Shown here: positions 11,648-24,188 of the stretch, piece by piece
Position numbering within the stretch: the first letter of the stretch is position 1
Layout of the letters: each line of letters opens with the position of its first letter
Assembly (NCBI RefSeq): GCF_964355755.1
Contig: NC_092672.1
Coordinates: 2,046,001 to 2,110,000, forward strand
From: Antedon mediterranea
Taxonomy: Eukaryota; Echinodermata; Crinoidea; Comatulida; Antedonidae
Direction: 5' to 3'
Length of the DNA: 64,000 bases
Notes under the pieces: generated by a model
What the model was told of the DNA's origin: nothing
Database searches by the model: none
What the model saw: the letters and a program-made list of their open reading frames with translations, nothing else
Program-made: the position numbers and the translations under genes

Positions 11648-12579
11648 CGTTAATGTTGTTTGAAATATTTTCCTTATTTGGAAATCGTGTTCATTCATAC
11701 TATAATACACAAGGACTACTTGTTTCTATATTTTCCCAATAGATAATGTGTCTCCTCCATAACCCCCAAATGCGTTGAAAAAAATATGGTAGACCTATCT
11801 ATCATCAAGGCGACTGACTACACAAAAGTTTGAAATTTCACTGGCTCTCTATAATATTATCAGGTACTGTACTTGCTATTTTCCGTTGATGCATTTTAGA
11901 TCAACAGCCAAATGTGTGCCAAGCGGCGCCCCGTACATGATAAATCAAAAATATTCTGCGCAAAATAATAGAGCGCCATAATTATTATTATTCACCGAAT
12001 TTATAAAGAGCCCTATGTGATATTGCACCCCATGAATGATAATCAATTAAGAAACTTCATTTCTTGATTTAGCGTAAAAGTAACGGGAGTACACGTAAAT
12101 GTGTGTTAACGTTATCCACACCATTTGCGCAGTAAAGGTTTTCTGAACATGCGTGAATTGAATAACATAACGCTATAAATAATATCGATAGTACGTCAGC
12201 ATTGTTCTAAATATTTATGAATTTGATTACAAATCGATTTCTATCGACCATATTACTGCAGATGGTGTCGCATCCATTGTCCGAATATGACACCATCCGC
12301 TCAACTCTTTTATTTTAACATCCTGTCTTTACTTTTCTCATTAGTTGACGTGATTGTGATGACCACCATTACAATATGGGATAACCACACTGTCCTCTAC
12401 ATCTTGACTTGCTTATTATCTTTCGTAAAGGTGAGTAAGTAGATACTGCTAGTGGTAACATACAGAGCTTAGTTGTGCGTTAAAATGACGCGGGGTTCAT
12501 CAACATTGTATTGTTTAAAAATGCAATTTTATTTACATTATGAATCGTTTCCTCCCTTTTCTTCTATGTTTCTTGTACC

Positions 12580-12938
12580 GTGTTGTGGTGTTTTCAGTCC
12601 CGTGCGATCCTGTTTCCCGTTCCATGTTCTCCTGTTTCTGGTCCCATGCTGTCCTGTTTCCGGACCCATGCGGTCCTGTTTTCGGTCCAGTGTGGTCCTG
12701 TTTTCGGTCCCATGTTGTCCTGTTTCCGGTCCCATGTCGTGCTGTTTCCAGTCCCATGCTGTCCTGTTGCCGGTCACGTGTCGTCCTGTTTCCGGTCCTG
12801 TTTTCGATCCCATATTAACCTGTTTTCGATCCCATATTGACCTGTTTCCGGTCCCATATGTTGTGCTAATTCGGTCCCATATTGTTCTGTTTCCGGTCCC
12901 ATATTGTCCTGTTTTCAGTCCATGTTGTCCTGTTTTCG
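12580..12938. repeat. 22-bp minisatellite, GTCCTGTTTCCGGTCCCATG
   Basis: About 16 imperfect units. The unit length is not a multiple of three and all frames on both strands stay open for a while, so the several overlapping ORFs here are artefacts. Confidence 0.9.
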
Positions 12939-13330
12939 ACAATTTAGCGAAAGTATTAAATAAATAACATTATTATTGCTAAACTTGCCGAGTTCACATC
13001 CTAAAGACTTGACGAAAAACGAGCTCTGTTTTTGTTTTGCTCTTCCCACACTGTTACAGTTACTCAAATTATATTGTTCTTTTTACAATAAATAAATAAA
13101 TATATAAATTTGACTTTGACTTTAAAAAAGGACCTTAACTTGGCTCGGCTTGTTAACTACGACCGTAAACTATTCAAATTACTTGCGTTGCGCTTACGCC
13201 TCTGCCTTACGTCGTCGGTCCATTCAAATAAAGTTGTAGAAAAACCGATAAAAAATCGAAATAATATCGTTTCTTACACTGTTCATAGTACACTGGAAGC
13301 AGCAGTACGAGTGACACGTGATAACGCGTG

Positions 13331-16300
13331 ATGACGTTATCAATTCTTCTCTTCACCATCATCACTTTCTTGGCCTGTAGCATAGCAACACATCGGCGTT
13401 ATGACGGGTAAGTATAGTACAATAGATTCACTAGCTATGCAATTTTCATATTCATTTCATCGTCTTAAAACATTGTAGTTAATAATAATAATGACAGACA
13501 TGGATGGAAAAATCAAATCTGTAACTTATCAAATCTGCAACTTATCAAATCTGCAACTTCTCAAATATGTAACTTATCAAATCTGCAACTTATCAAATCT
13601 ATAACAAATCAAATCTGTAACTTATCAAATTTGTAACTTATCAAATCTGTAACTTATCAAATCTGCAACTTATCAAATCTGTAACTTATCAAATCTATAA
13701 CAAATCAAATCTATAACAAATCAAATCTGTAACTTATCAAATTTGTAACTTATCAAATCTGTAACTTATCAAATCTGCAACTTATCAAATCTGTAACTTA
13801 TCAAATCTGCAACTTATCAAATCTGCAACTCATCAAATCTGCAACTCATCAAATCTGCAACTCATCAAATCTGCAACTCATCAAATCTGCAACTCATCAA
13901 ATCTGCAACTTATCAAATCTGCAACTTATCAAATCTGCAACTTATCAAATCTATAACAAATCAAATCTGTAACTTATCAAATTTGTAACTTATCAAATCT
14001 GTAACTTATCAAATCTGCAACTTATCAAATCTGCAACTTATCAAATCTGTAACTTATCAAATCTGCAACTTATCAAATCTGCAACTCATCAAAACTGCAA
14101 CTCATCAAATCTGCAACTCATCAAATCTGCAACTCATCAAATCTGCAACTTATCAAATCTGCAACTTATCAAATCTGCAACTTATCAAATCTGCAACTTA
14201 TCAAATCTGCAACTTATCAAATCTGCAACTTATCAAATCTGCAACTTATCAAATCTGCAACTTATCAAATCTGCAACTTATCAAATCTGCAACTTATCAA
14301 ATCTGCAACTTATCAAATCTGCAACTCATCAAATCTGCAACTTATCAAATCTGCAACATATCAAATCTGCAACTTATCAAATCTGCAACTTATCAAATCT
14401 GCAACTTATCAAATCTGCAACTTATCAAATCTGCAACTTATCAAATCTGCAACTTATCAAATCTGCAACTTATCAAATCTGCAACTTCGGTTTATTGACA
14501 ATTCAATTTTTCTTCCAGTAATATTAAATCACATTGACCCTAGTTGTATAATGGTCAAGAGAAATTCCCCTTAAGTTCGCCCCTTAATTTACCCCTTGCC
14601 CAGAGCATTTTTCATTTTGTGTACATGTTGTATTATTATCTGTTATTAAAATAACCATAAGCCAAAATCACATAACAAAATAAAAGTATATACCAAGTCG
14701 AACTCATATTGTACTTTTATGATTTAAATAAGACAGAATATTCTGGGTTTTTTTTCAAATGATTTTGAAAGAAAAAAAGAAACGCTTCTACTAATAATTT
14801 TCTTTTGTAGATACAAACTTGTTCGCACGATTCCAGATATGGACGATGATTTGGATTCACTTAGAATACTCAAAGATATGTATGAAGGAGAGGAGGTAAA
14901 AAAAGGATTTTGTATTAATAGACATCTAAATATACATTTAATTATTTTTGTCTTTTATGTGGAAACAATTCCTAGGGGTTGAATCAATCCTTAATAAGAG
15001 GGGAGGGATGTTCCCTTAATAGAGATATCCCCTGAATGTGTCTCAAAGAATGGTTACCGATCGATGATACAATATATTAAGACATACAAACATTATAAAA
15101 TTGTTTGTTCCAGGTTGATTTCTGGAATGGCATCAAACGTCTAGGCATGCCAGTTGATATAGCAGTCTCACCGCAAATGGAAGCGACACTCATAGCACTT
15201 CTAGAAGACTTTGGTTTACGAAGTACCATAGTTATTACTGACATCCAAGCACTTATTGATGACCAAATGCGTCCTTCACTATCAACCAGAGTTAAACGAG
15301 ATGCAGACAGTACAAACGAATTTGATTACAACGTCTATCATCCTCTTGGTGAGGTAAAGTAGAGTCGTTTTGTTTATTTATTCACTATCAGTATATCAAT
15401 ACAATAGCTTGTCTCACTTTGCTTTTCATACTCTTTATTAGCAACAATGCTCTATCTTCTATATAGCTAGTTTCCATTCATCATTGTTCACGATGAACAA
15501 TTCTTCTTTTATAGTTAGTTTCAATCTCGCCCACTGTCAACACTGATATACATATTATAGCTTTCACACCAGTCATACCAAATTACCATATAATCCCATT
15601 TTCCTGGACTTTCTGCATTTTCTCCTCCTGGGGACGATCGAAATATATTGATCGAAACGTGGAGAAACTCAACATTTTGTTTCAGAACTATTTATACGTT
15701 TTTATTGCAAATTTTATATCAACAATACCAGATAATACAACATGTTTCATGTAAAGAAAAAATACACCGATCGCTGTGACTCAAATGAGCAGACACGCCT
15801 TCTGTATTAAATATAATATAGGTCTACTTTTGACTCAGATGAGCAGCCACACTTTCTGTATTAAATATAATATGGTCTACTTTTGACTCAGATGAGCAGA
15901 CACACCTTCTGTATTAAATATAATATAGGTCTACTTTTGACTCAGATGGCGGCAGACACACCTTCTGTATTAAATATAATATAGGTCTACTTTTGACTCA
16001 GATGAGCAGACACACTTTCTGTATTAAATATAATATAGGTCTACTTTTGACTCAGATGAGCAGACACACCTTCTGTATTAAATATAATATAGGTCTACTT
16101 TTGACTCAGATGAGCAGTCACACTTTCTGTATTAAATATAATATAGGTCTACCTTTGACTCATATGAGCAGACACACCTTCTGTATTAGATATAATATAG
16201 GTCTACTTTTGACTCAGATGAGCAGTCACACTTTCTGTATTAAATATAATCATTAAACAATATAAGTATACAAAGGCCTACTTTCGTACCTGCAGATCTA

Positions 16301-19300
16301 ATCCATCCTATGCCAGGCTTATTTAAGTTTCGTTATTTCGCTGTTTGGGTTGGGCACAAATTATTTGAATTGCCGACTCATGCATATATATAACGTTAAA
16401 GCAGACTGTAGTATTATTATTTAGGGTAGGTCGCTGTTGAGACGTGAAATGTTAAAAAAGTCACATTTGTGCAAACAACCACATTTGTCCAAACATGTTG
16501 CCTTCAAATGTGCAAACAATCATATTTGTGAAAACATGGCACCGTCAAATGGGCAAACATGGCACCGTCAAATGGGCAAACATGGCACCCTCAAATGGGC
16601 AAACATGGCACCCTCAAATGGGCAAATCTGTAATAAATCTTAAGTGTAAAAACGATCTGTTTGACGTTAAATTAGTCTGGGTTTCAGACGGAGTTTTGTC
16701 TTAACATTAGTAAAATGATAAATATTTTTGCACATATGGCGTTTCATACGTCTACTTGAGCTTGGTTTCAGACAAAAATCGAAATTTAAAAAAATAAATA
16801 AAAAAAGACAATGAATACAGACTTGGGGCAAGTCTAATGTCAGATGTACAAATGAAATTCTACAAATGTGAAAATCAGTTTCATTAACAGCAGGAAAATA
16901 ATATAGATGAAGTAGGCATGCTATGCATATTGGTATAATCATTAGGCGAATGTAAAATGAGCAAATATTTCGTTGCGCAATTTGAATCTGATTTTTGTTA
17001 AAGAAAATGATTTTCACAGACTTTTTGTGCATTTCACGGCACAACAGTCCCCCGAATATTGACAATGAGTAAACTAACAAAACAAAAACACTAAACCAAC
17101 AGAGTGCAACCATTCCTATAACAACAGCTTTACAATAATTACTAATAGATTTTATCACAAGCGATGGTTTATTCGCTTGTGATTGCTAACTGTCTATAAC
17201 TTCGCTTGTCGTTGGTTAAAACGCTTGCGTTGCGTTTACGTCCTTGCGTTACGTTCTAGTGGGAACCAAGCTTTGCGGTGCGCTTACATACTTGCGTTGC
17301 GTCCATGAGCACAAAGCTTAATTGTGTGAGATACATTATTGACATTTTGTGTATAAGGAATATTCTCGGAAAAATGAAAAATGATTTCCCGAATGGTTTA
17401 TAAACAATGAATACTCGCCTGGCTTGCCAAATGTGTGTAATAATTATAATCATTTGTTTAATATGTGTTAACAATTGTTACTTACTATTTATCAGATTAA
17501 TAATTGGGTGAATGATATTGCTGCGGAATATCCAAACATCGCAACAAAAATTAAGATTGGCGCTTCTTATAAAAAGAGGAATATTTTAGCTTTGAAGGTA
17601 AGTGATACAATGTTCCCGCTTTTTTGTATCTAGTAATTTCCAGTAATGAAATGAATAATAATAATGATATCCTGATCCTGGATTTATATAGCGCCTAATG
17701 TTGTGAAATCTCTAAGCACATTATTACCCCGCGGTCATTTTTTTGCATCAAACACGTATGGAAACATACTTCCATAATGCAGCTATAGTTATCAGCGCGA
17801 AGTTGTGTCTTGATTTAACCGGGTACGGTACCCATTTATACACCTGGGTGGAGAGGAGAAACGAAGTAAAGTATCTTGCCTAAGGATACAAGCAATGCGG
17901 CATGGTGAGATTCGAACAGCGATCAGTAGTCGAACGTCCAACACACTATGCCACACACCCTTAAAAAGAAACGTGGAGAAACTCAACAGTTCTTTTCAGA
18001 TCTATATACATGTATACGTAAACTTTATATCAACAATAATACCAGATAATACAACGTGTTTCATGAAGAAAAAAAAATATACCGATCGCTGTGACTCAAA
18101 TGAATAAAAAATTATTACACAATATACATATACATAATATAGGTCGTCTACTTTTGTACCTGCAGATCTAATCCATCTTATGCCAAGGTTATTTAAGTTT
18201 TGTTATTTCGCTTTAAAAAAGCCACGGAAATAAGTTAACGATAACTAACGAATTAAACCAACGAAACTTATGTGTTGTTTTTTTCTCATACATAGTTTCT
18301 ATACCAACAAATGACTGTTTGACAATGTCTTATAACGTATTATTATCATTTTCTCACTATAGGCCTACTATTATATGTATTTTTACTCTGTGGATGTAAA
18401 TTCCATATTATTATTAAAGATGAAAAGAAATAATAGTTATGATAATAAAATGCAATAAATGTACTTTTGTACTGGTAATTTATAATTAATTTCTATTCAC
18501 ACCTTTTTTACGTTAAGCTTGTTTAAAAATAGTTAATATTTTTTAACGTGAAACTTAGCATGCAATAATTATAGACAGAAATGGCGAACAAACATTGAAA
18601 CGGGTAAAAAAACATAACAAACCGCTTGGGGGCGCTTATTTCTCCATGTTTAATATACACAGCGCCTTCTAAATGTGTACCGCCTGTATGTTTAGTTGCA
18701 AAGTTAATATCTTAAAAAATAAATTCTTAAAATGTTCGTTCAACTTTGACTCAATTTACTATGGTAGATTGAATCGAGAGTCGTTAAGAAAAAAATGGAA
18801 AATTGGTGTATACGTTTGTCTTATCCACCAGCCTCCTCACCTAATATTATTGTCAATAATTACTAATTCGTGACTATTCAATTATTGCAGGGTGGAGCTC
18901 ATATTAACACAAAATAGTGAAATATATTCTTGTCTGCTGATGATTTCTGCCTGTAGTGTGCAATTTGAATTGAACACGAAACGTTTGATTGTGAACAAAA
19001 TGAATAACGCAAGCATTGTGATTTTATCATCAGCTTATCATAACAAAACATTCAATGATAAAAGGAAAGGGTATAAAAGCAATATTGAATATAATGTTTC
19101 ACGGTGGTCTGCTCTCGGCGTAATTTGCAATGGTAATATAATACTTGCTATGGCAGAAAATCAAATATATTTACAACTTATTTTTAAAATCCTGACAAAG
19201 AGATATACATATTCTAATCTCGAGTTAAATGTTCTAAATTCATTTCAACGTTTCAATATGGCGGCGGCGTGTACACTTGAAGAGGCAGCATTCAGGAGAG

Positions 19301-21744
19301 ATAGGATGAATATGAACATCCGGCACTTTCATTAAAATACATCGATTAAGAAATAATAAATATGAACGTTAACGTGTATTTCTAGGGATTATTCAAAGTC
19401 GTTATTCAAAAGGGAGGCGTTTATTCAAAGTGAGGCATTTATTCGAATAACCACGGTATTATATTCTCCGCGGCGCGGCGCGGTGTCTGTTAAGGGATGT
19501 AGTACTGATCATGTCGCAGCCACAGATAAACCCTTTGATTTCCCGGAGCTCAGCACCCTGTTGTTAGATTGCTTGCCTACATCTCGGGGTATATTTAACT
19601 TATATATAACTCACATCGCATACAAAATCATATAGCGAGATCGACTTCTCAGTGAGTGCAAAGCTGAATTCGCCTTCCGCACACGCACGTCACGTAGTGA
19701 TGAATATGTTGTTTCTTCCAGATTGGGCGTGCCTCTCCGACTGGCGATAGCAAACCCGTGGCGTGGTTCCAGGCTGGGATCCATGCACGAGAGTGGATAT
19801 CCCCGGCATCTATCATTTTCGTCACCCATAAAGTTAGTTTCTTCAAATAATTGTCATTATGAACATAAATTGTCATTTATGTTCAAGGGTAATGTACCGT
19901 AATGTATGTAAATTGAAGCATATTTGCTTTTTGAAAAGATAAATCGAAACTGGTACTTGTTGAAGAACCATCTTTCCATACATTCCTGGTAGCCATTGAC
20001 ATAAAGTTAACATTTGGATTAATGTTACTTTTAAGTGTACACAATACTTTTTTGTTTTTTGTTGAATCATCTTCAACACAGGAAAATTCATATAAAAATG
20101 TTTAAATAATCAGTAAAAAATCATCTATAACGAACATGGAAAAGTTATAAGTACCAATTTCACGATTAATTTCCAGTTGCTTTCAGGCTATGGATCGGAT
20201 AATGAAATCACTGCATTATTAGACGGATTGGATATATATATTATTCCTGTTTTAAACGTAGACGGATATGCTTACACTTGGACTAATGTAAGTGGAACAA
20301 GGACCCTACAGAACTCCCAGACAATGGTAGATTAACTTAGACCACCAAAAGGATAAATAAAATTGGAATAAACATTCAATTATATTTAGACACTGAAAAG
20401 AGGACATTTTGGAGTAAAGTTGTAGTTTATGGTTTTAATGTTTGGTTCCCAGGGCGTAACGTAAGCGTAACGTAATAAGTGATTTGACTCATCACAAGCG
20501 TTGAATTATTCAAACAGTCGCCTGTCATCAACACTTTGAACGCGTTTAACACTTTGAGCGCGTTCGACACTTTGAGCGCGTTCAACACTTTGAGCGCGTT
20601 CAACACTTTAAGCGCGTTCAACACGTTGAACACTTTGAATTCGTTAAACTCAACAGACGAATTGCAATAGAGGCGCTATATTAATTGTACATTACTTATT
20701 AGAATTCAATTGCACTATTGTCTTCATAGGATCGTCTTTGGCGTAAAACACGCTCAGAAAACAGTGATTCAATGTGCGTTGGCGTCGACGCTAATCGTAA
20801 CTATGATTTACATTGGGGTGGTAAGTTGCCATTTATACTCCTTTATTCCGTCATAAGCATGTACGTTATACACTGTCTGTGAACACGTTAAAGTGTCTTT
20901 CTCGGTTCAATTCTACAGATGCCGACGGAGCGGATGTAAACCCATGTAACGAAACGTACAGAGGCACTGAGGCTACATCAGAGGAAGAAATCAAGGCTGT
21001 CACCAGATATATGCAAGGTGTCGTAGATTCTGGTGATACTATACGACTTTTTATCGACTTCCATTCGTATGGCCAGGTATGGATGGCCCCATGGGGGTAC
21101 ACAGAGGATCCATCAGATGACTTCGAAGATCAGAACAACCTTCAGGCCGACGCCGTCGAAGCACTAACGGCTGTTCATGGAACAAACTACACATATGGAC
21201 AGATTTCCCAAACCATGTGTACGTAATTATTATATTATGGATTATTAGGATAATGATATATTTAACGGTGTATATTTTCATTGTTACTATCACATACATA
21301 TGCAATGAATTAACATTAAGGTTACTCATTATTATGCACGACGCCCTAAGTCCCAGTTGGCGCCTGACGTGGAGTAATTCTACGCATGTGCGTAGTAGTC
21401 GACTCCTATCAGACGGCATGTCATGGTCGAAAACCGACTCGAAACGCCCTAAATTTCTCGCGCATGCGCGTAGCAGACACGTCGTCTCCACATATGCTGG
21501 CCAAAAGCAAGCTTCATCTACTGTATCTATTGTTATAATTTGGTGTAAATTGGTGTTATTTTCAGACAAGGCATCCGGATGCAGTGTGGACTGGGCTTAT
21601 GGCGCACTTGGCGTCTTATACTCATACACGATAGAACTGCCAGATACAGGGGATTTTGGATTCACTCTGCCCCCTGAACGAATTGAATCAACGGTTACTG
21701 AATTATTTGAAGGTCTTAAGGTGGCCTTAAATCATATATTATAA
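13331..21744 (+). CDS. Secreted M14A metallocarboxypeptidase, A-type pocket
   Basis: Nine exons: 13331-13407, 14811-14895, 15114-15353, 17496-17597, 19722-19832, 20177-20287, 20730-20820, 20919-21218, 21566-21744; 1296 bp, 431 aa, in frame throughout. Signal peptide [20 protein letters not shown]; pro-domain with VDFWN, ending in a dibasic site RVKR|DADST at residue 116, suitable for furin-like or tryptic activation. Zinc ligands His189 and Glu192 (AGIHAREW) and His321 (FIDFHSYGQ); LWRKTRS and DANRNY bind the substrate; Tyr373 and catalytic Glu395 ([14 protein letters not shown]). Pocket residues equivalent to 243 and 255 are Ile and Val380, so a hydrophobic C-terminal residue is the likely preference. 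Exon 8 here equals exons 8 plus 9 of the paralogue. Introns 1 and 3 carry large tandem arrays. The gene looks intact. Confidence 0.95.
13512..14487. repeat. 16-bp satellite array, TCAAATCTGCAACTTA
   Basis: About 976 bp, roughly 61 units, in intron 1 of the plus-strand carboxypeptidase. Variants (TGTAACTTA, TATAACAAA, TGCAACTCA) form blocks that recur in the same order, so multi-unit segments have been copied. The right third is almost homogeneous, suggesting recent expansion there. Confidence 0.95.
15640..16345. repeat. Interspersed repeat expanded by a 55-bp array
   Basis: The flanks (GATCGAAACGTGGAGAAACT to CGATCGCTGTGACTCAAATG, and CTGCAGATCTAATCCATC to TTTCGTTATTTCGCT) are the same as the two ends of the repeat at 17953-18215, where they are separated by only about 50 bp. 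Here 15777-16250 holds about nine 55-bp units beginning TGACTCAGATGAGCAGACAC. The open frame at 15993-16256 follows the repeat and is not a gene. Confidence 0.8.
16525..16628. repeat. 23-bp tandem repeat, CATGGCACCGTCAAATGGGC
   Basis: Four to five units in intron 3 of the carboxypeptidase, preceded by degenerate ACATTTGTGCAAACA units from about 16460. Confidence 0.85.
17157..17275. mobile_element. MITE family A, half element
   Basis: Reverse complement of the first 120 bp of the copy at 242-425, with very few differences (GACAGTTAGCAATCACAAGC is shared). The break falls at the central palindrome, so only one half is present. A related GCGCTTACATACTTGCGTTG piece follows. Confidence 0.75.
17953..18215. 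repeat. Unexpanded copy of the 15640-16345 repeat
   Basis: Contains AAACGTGGAGAAACTCAACA, CAGATAATACAACGTGTTTC, CGATCGCTGTGACTCAAATG and CTGCAGATCTAATCCATC in the same order as the copy 2.3 kb upstream. It serves as the reference for the state before the 55-bp expansion. Confidence 0.75.
19382..19460. repeat. GTTATTCAAAG / GCGTTTATTCAAAGTG repeat
   Basis: Four near-repeats of ATTCAAAG(T/G)GAGGCxTTTATTC. Such TTTATTCGAATA-ended repeats are common in marine invertebrate DNA. Immediately followed by a partial MITE family C copy at 19495-19575 (CCGGAGCTCAGCACCCTGTT). Confidence 0.5.
20439..20640. mobile_element. MITE family A copy carrying an 18-bp array
   Basis: Left end TTTGGTTCCCAGGGCGTAAC and the CATCACAAGCGTTGAATTAT region are family A. 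The right half is replaced by about six units of GCGCGTTCAACACTTTGA (20520-20640). Lies in intron 6 of the carboxypeptidase. Confidence 0.65.
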
Positions 21745-22196
21745 TTAATATGGTTTCTCGACTATTATTATATTAGAAAATGTTTATAAGTTAGGCATAA
21801 ATTATATATTTCTAATACAGTATGATTAAGAGAGAGAAGAAGAAAAGAAAAAAAAGTTAGGCCTAACTCGTTAAAAATAAATATAATGGAGGATATCGAT
21901 TATTCTTTATTGGAATGATTAAAAACGACAAAACAACGTATAGTACAATGTACACTTTACTACCTGTACTTACAAAATACGACGTTAACATCAACACCAT
22001 GAGAGCGTTCAGTACAATGACGTAGACGGAGCGCAGGCGATTTGACCAATCACAAGCGACAGTTCGAAGTATCCATCGCTCGATGACTGGTTAAATAACT
22101 TACGTTGCGATTCCGTCCTGACTCTGTACCTGACTCAATATACAATTGACAATATGAAAAATCTGTAACGGAATAAATCACGATGGAAAAATAAAA

Positions 22197-22357
22197 TTAT
22201 CTACACTATCAACTTTATGTGACAACAAAATGTGATGTCCCCATATGGACATGATTATGTCATATCATCACTACCATAGTTGGGCATACCACTACCGTAT
22301 TTGGACACATCACACTTTTTATTTTGTCAAACTAGTTTGATAGTGTAGACAGAGCTC
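22197..22357. mobile_element. MITE family D copy
   Basis: Left end ATCTACACTATCAACTTTAT, right end CTAGTTTGATAGTGTAGACA. Interior TGTGACAACAAAATGTGATG and GGACATGATTATGTCATATC match the copy at 3966-4119. Confidence 0.8.
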
Positions 22358-23017
22358 CAAATTTGTTAAAATTGTTCTGTTATAAAAACCAGTCAGACTT
22401 GAATATCAGAGTTCAAGCTGACCGGATTACCACTAATCCCCAGAATAAAATGGTGAATATCCGGCGGATAATTTGGACAGCGCGAACAAAAATCTAAGTT
22501 GAATAAAAACACCAAAAAACGTAAAACTATTATCATGGAGGTATTCACGGCACCTTATGCATAAGACTGGAAAATGTTTTGAACTATATAATATTTATAA
22601 TATCTCCTTACAACATTTTATGTACAAAGGAATTTATTGAAATGTGTGACGTGAAATTATATGGCAACAATTTATTCAAATTGGAAACATTTTAAAACAG
22701 CTGTTTTTTATAGTGAATATTTCAAACGATAATTTGTAGAATACGAATGCCATTTCCAGTAAATGGCCGGCATCTCATCTGTGTGTGGCGGAATTATTAT
22801 AAAAGGTGGCGAGGATAGAGAGACGGGACACGCCACACCCATAAGTAGCAGGCGGGCTATCAAGTGATAACGAGCTATTGGCACGGTGACGATGTATATG
22901 TTTCCTGTAGTAACGGAAGAGGCTAACAAAATCTGACTATCTTCCAAATTAAATGATTCATACATCAACCTTCCCCTATAATAAAAATGTTTAAAAAATC
23001 AGATCCGCATGTCGTTG

Positions 23018-23046
23018 CAGCAGGGAGTTACAAAGTTATACCTCCC
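23018..23046. repeat. Micro-hairpin CAGGGAG...CTCCCTG
   Basis: CAGGGAGTTA faces TACCTCCCTG across a short loop; one of the GGAG/CTCC hairpins described in the findings. Confidence 0.5.
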
Positions 23047-24168
23047 TGATTGCAGAAATCAGTTGACTGCTTTTTTACTGTGCGAATCACGTCTTATTTA
23101 CACGGTTACCGTACTAATAGTCACTTCAACGTAAAACTCAAATTATCTTTTCTACAATACAAGCTCTGCTACGAATCGGTACAAAAGAGAACGTAACACA
23201 GGTATTTCAAAGTTTTAATATAGTCTATTGTCCTTTAGTATAGGCTTCGGAAGTGAGCAACTTCATCAAGTTTATCGGCTAGGCTAGCGTTTCTTTACTA
23301 CTAACATCATAGCTTGAGATCTCACAGCAAACAAGGAAGGTCAATTAATACGACTCTCTCCTCTTCTTCTTGGGTTGCATGCGTACGTACGTACCTCTAG
23401 CTAGCCGGTTGATAGTAAATGTGTAGTAGGAGGCCTGGATCGAAAGGATGTGTCAAAGATTGTGTTTATATACATTGATGAAATAATAATTATAGGCATA
23501 TTATTATATAGTATTTTATTTGTTCACACGGTTTATACACAGATGAACACGCTGTAATTTTTGCCGTGTTCCGGGGAAAATTTTATTTTAAATGTAGTAA
23601 ACTTTTGTTAAGGCTGAGCAAATAAACTGTATTTTTTTTAGTCGAGCGAGTGACATGTCATAGATAGACCCTAATATAGGCCTAGTTTTGTTTGTAAATT
23701 GTATTTTTGATGGGGCCTTACACTGGCGATATTATTTCCTGTTTTTTTAGGCTATTTAATTATTTAATAAATAAATAAATTACAGACTAGGCCTAGGCCT
23801 AGCCTTCTTCTAACTATATATTATTATAAAACAAGTTGTGTGTAGAATTTTCCCCACAGGCCCTTTTTTGTATACAATGTATACAATAATAGGCCTACTC
23901 ATCATTCATATAATGATTGAGTTTATGAGGTTAAGAATTTTAACCAACAAAAGGTCGGATGAATATTATTAGATTATCTAGCTAGGCCTAGAGGGCCTAG
24001 ATTATTAATATTACGATTAGATTTAAATACGGAGGTTAATTATTGATTTCTTGCATTGAAATTTGAAGAAAAAGAAATTGTTTAAACTATGAATGCTAAT
24101 TTTGCTAGCATTATTAGCGTTAATGTTTAAGCCATCGGTTTTAAAATTATAACAAAAAGCATAATTAT

Positions 24169-24188
24169 CTACTGTAGGCCTACAGTAG
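24169..24188. repeat. 20-bp perfect palindrome centred on TAGGCCTA
   Basis: CTACTGTAGGCCTACAGTAG is its own reverse complement. Without GGCCTA it would be CTACTGTACAGTAG, still a palindrome. Confidence 0.8.

Larger units (their letters stand above)
10506..13330. promoter_or_regulatory. Shared upstream region of the divergent carboxypeptidases
   Basis: This 2.8-kb interval separates the two start codons, so it must contain both promoters. I see no clear TATA box at a fixed spacing. It holds a fragment of MITE family A (11026-11091), a family C copy (11461-11647), a run of 12 C (11323 region), and a minisatellite at 12580-12938. Co-regulation is an inference from the head-to-head layout only. 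Confidence 0.45.

Noticed and set aside
12473-12967. Overlapping ORFs of 74-164 aa on both strands
   Set aside because: They follow a 22-bp minisatellite; all frames on both strands stay open because of the repeat.
15993-16256. 87-aa ORF with repeated [13 protein letters not shown]
   Set aside because: Runs along a 55-bp array and shifts where the unit length changes; not a gene.
16667-17158. 163-aa hydrophobic minus-strand ORF
   Set aside because: Possible membrane protein by composition, but AT-rich, inside an antisense intron, no recognised motif, and its 5' end runs into a MITE; chance frame more likely.
18892-19335. 147-aa plus-strand ORF after a TTGCAG
   Set aside because: Looks like an extra carboxypeptidase exon start (GGA...), but read in the gene's phase it stops after eight codons; exon 5 at 19722 fits instead.
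21051-21569. 172-aa minus-strand ORF
   Set aside because: Antisense shadow of carboxypeptidase exon 8 plus intron.
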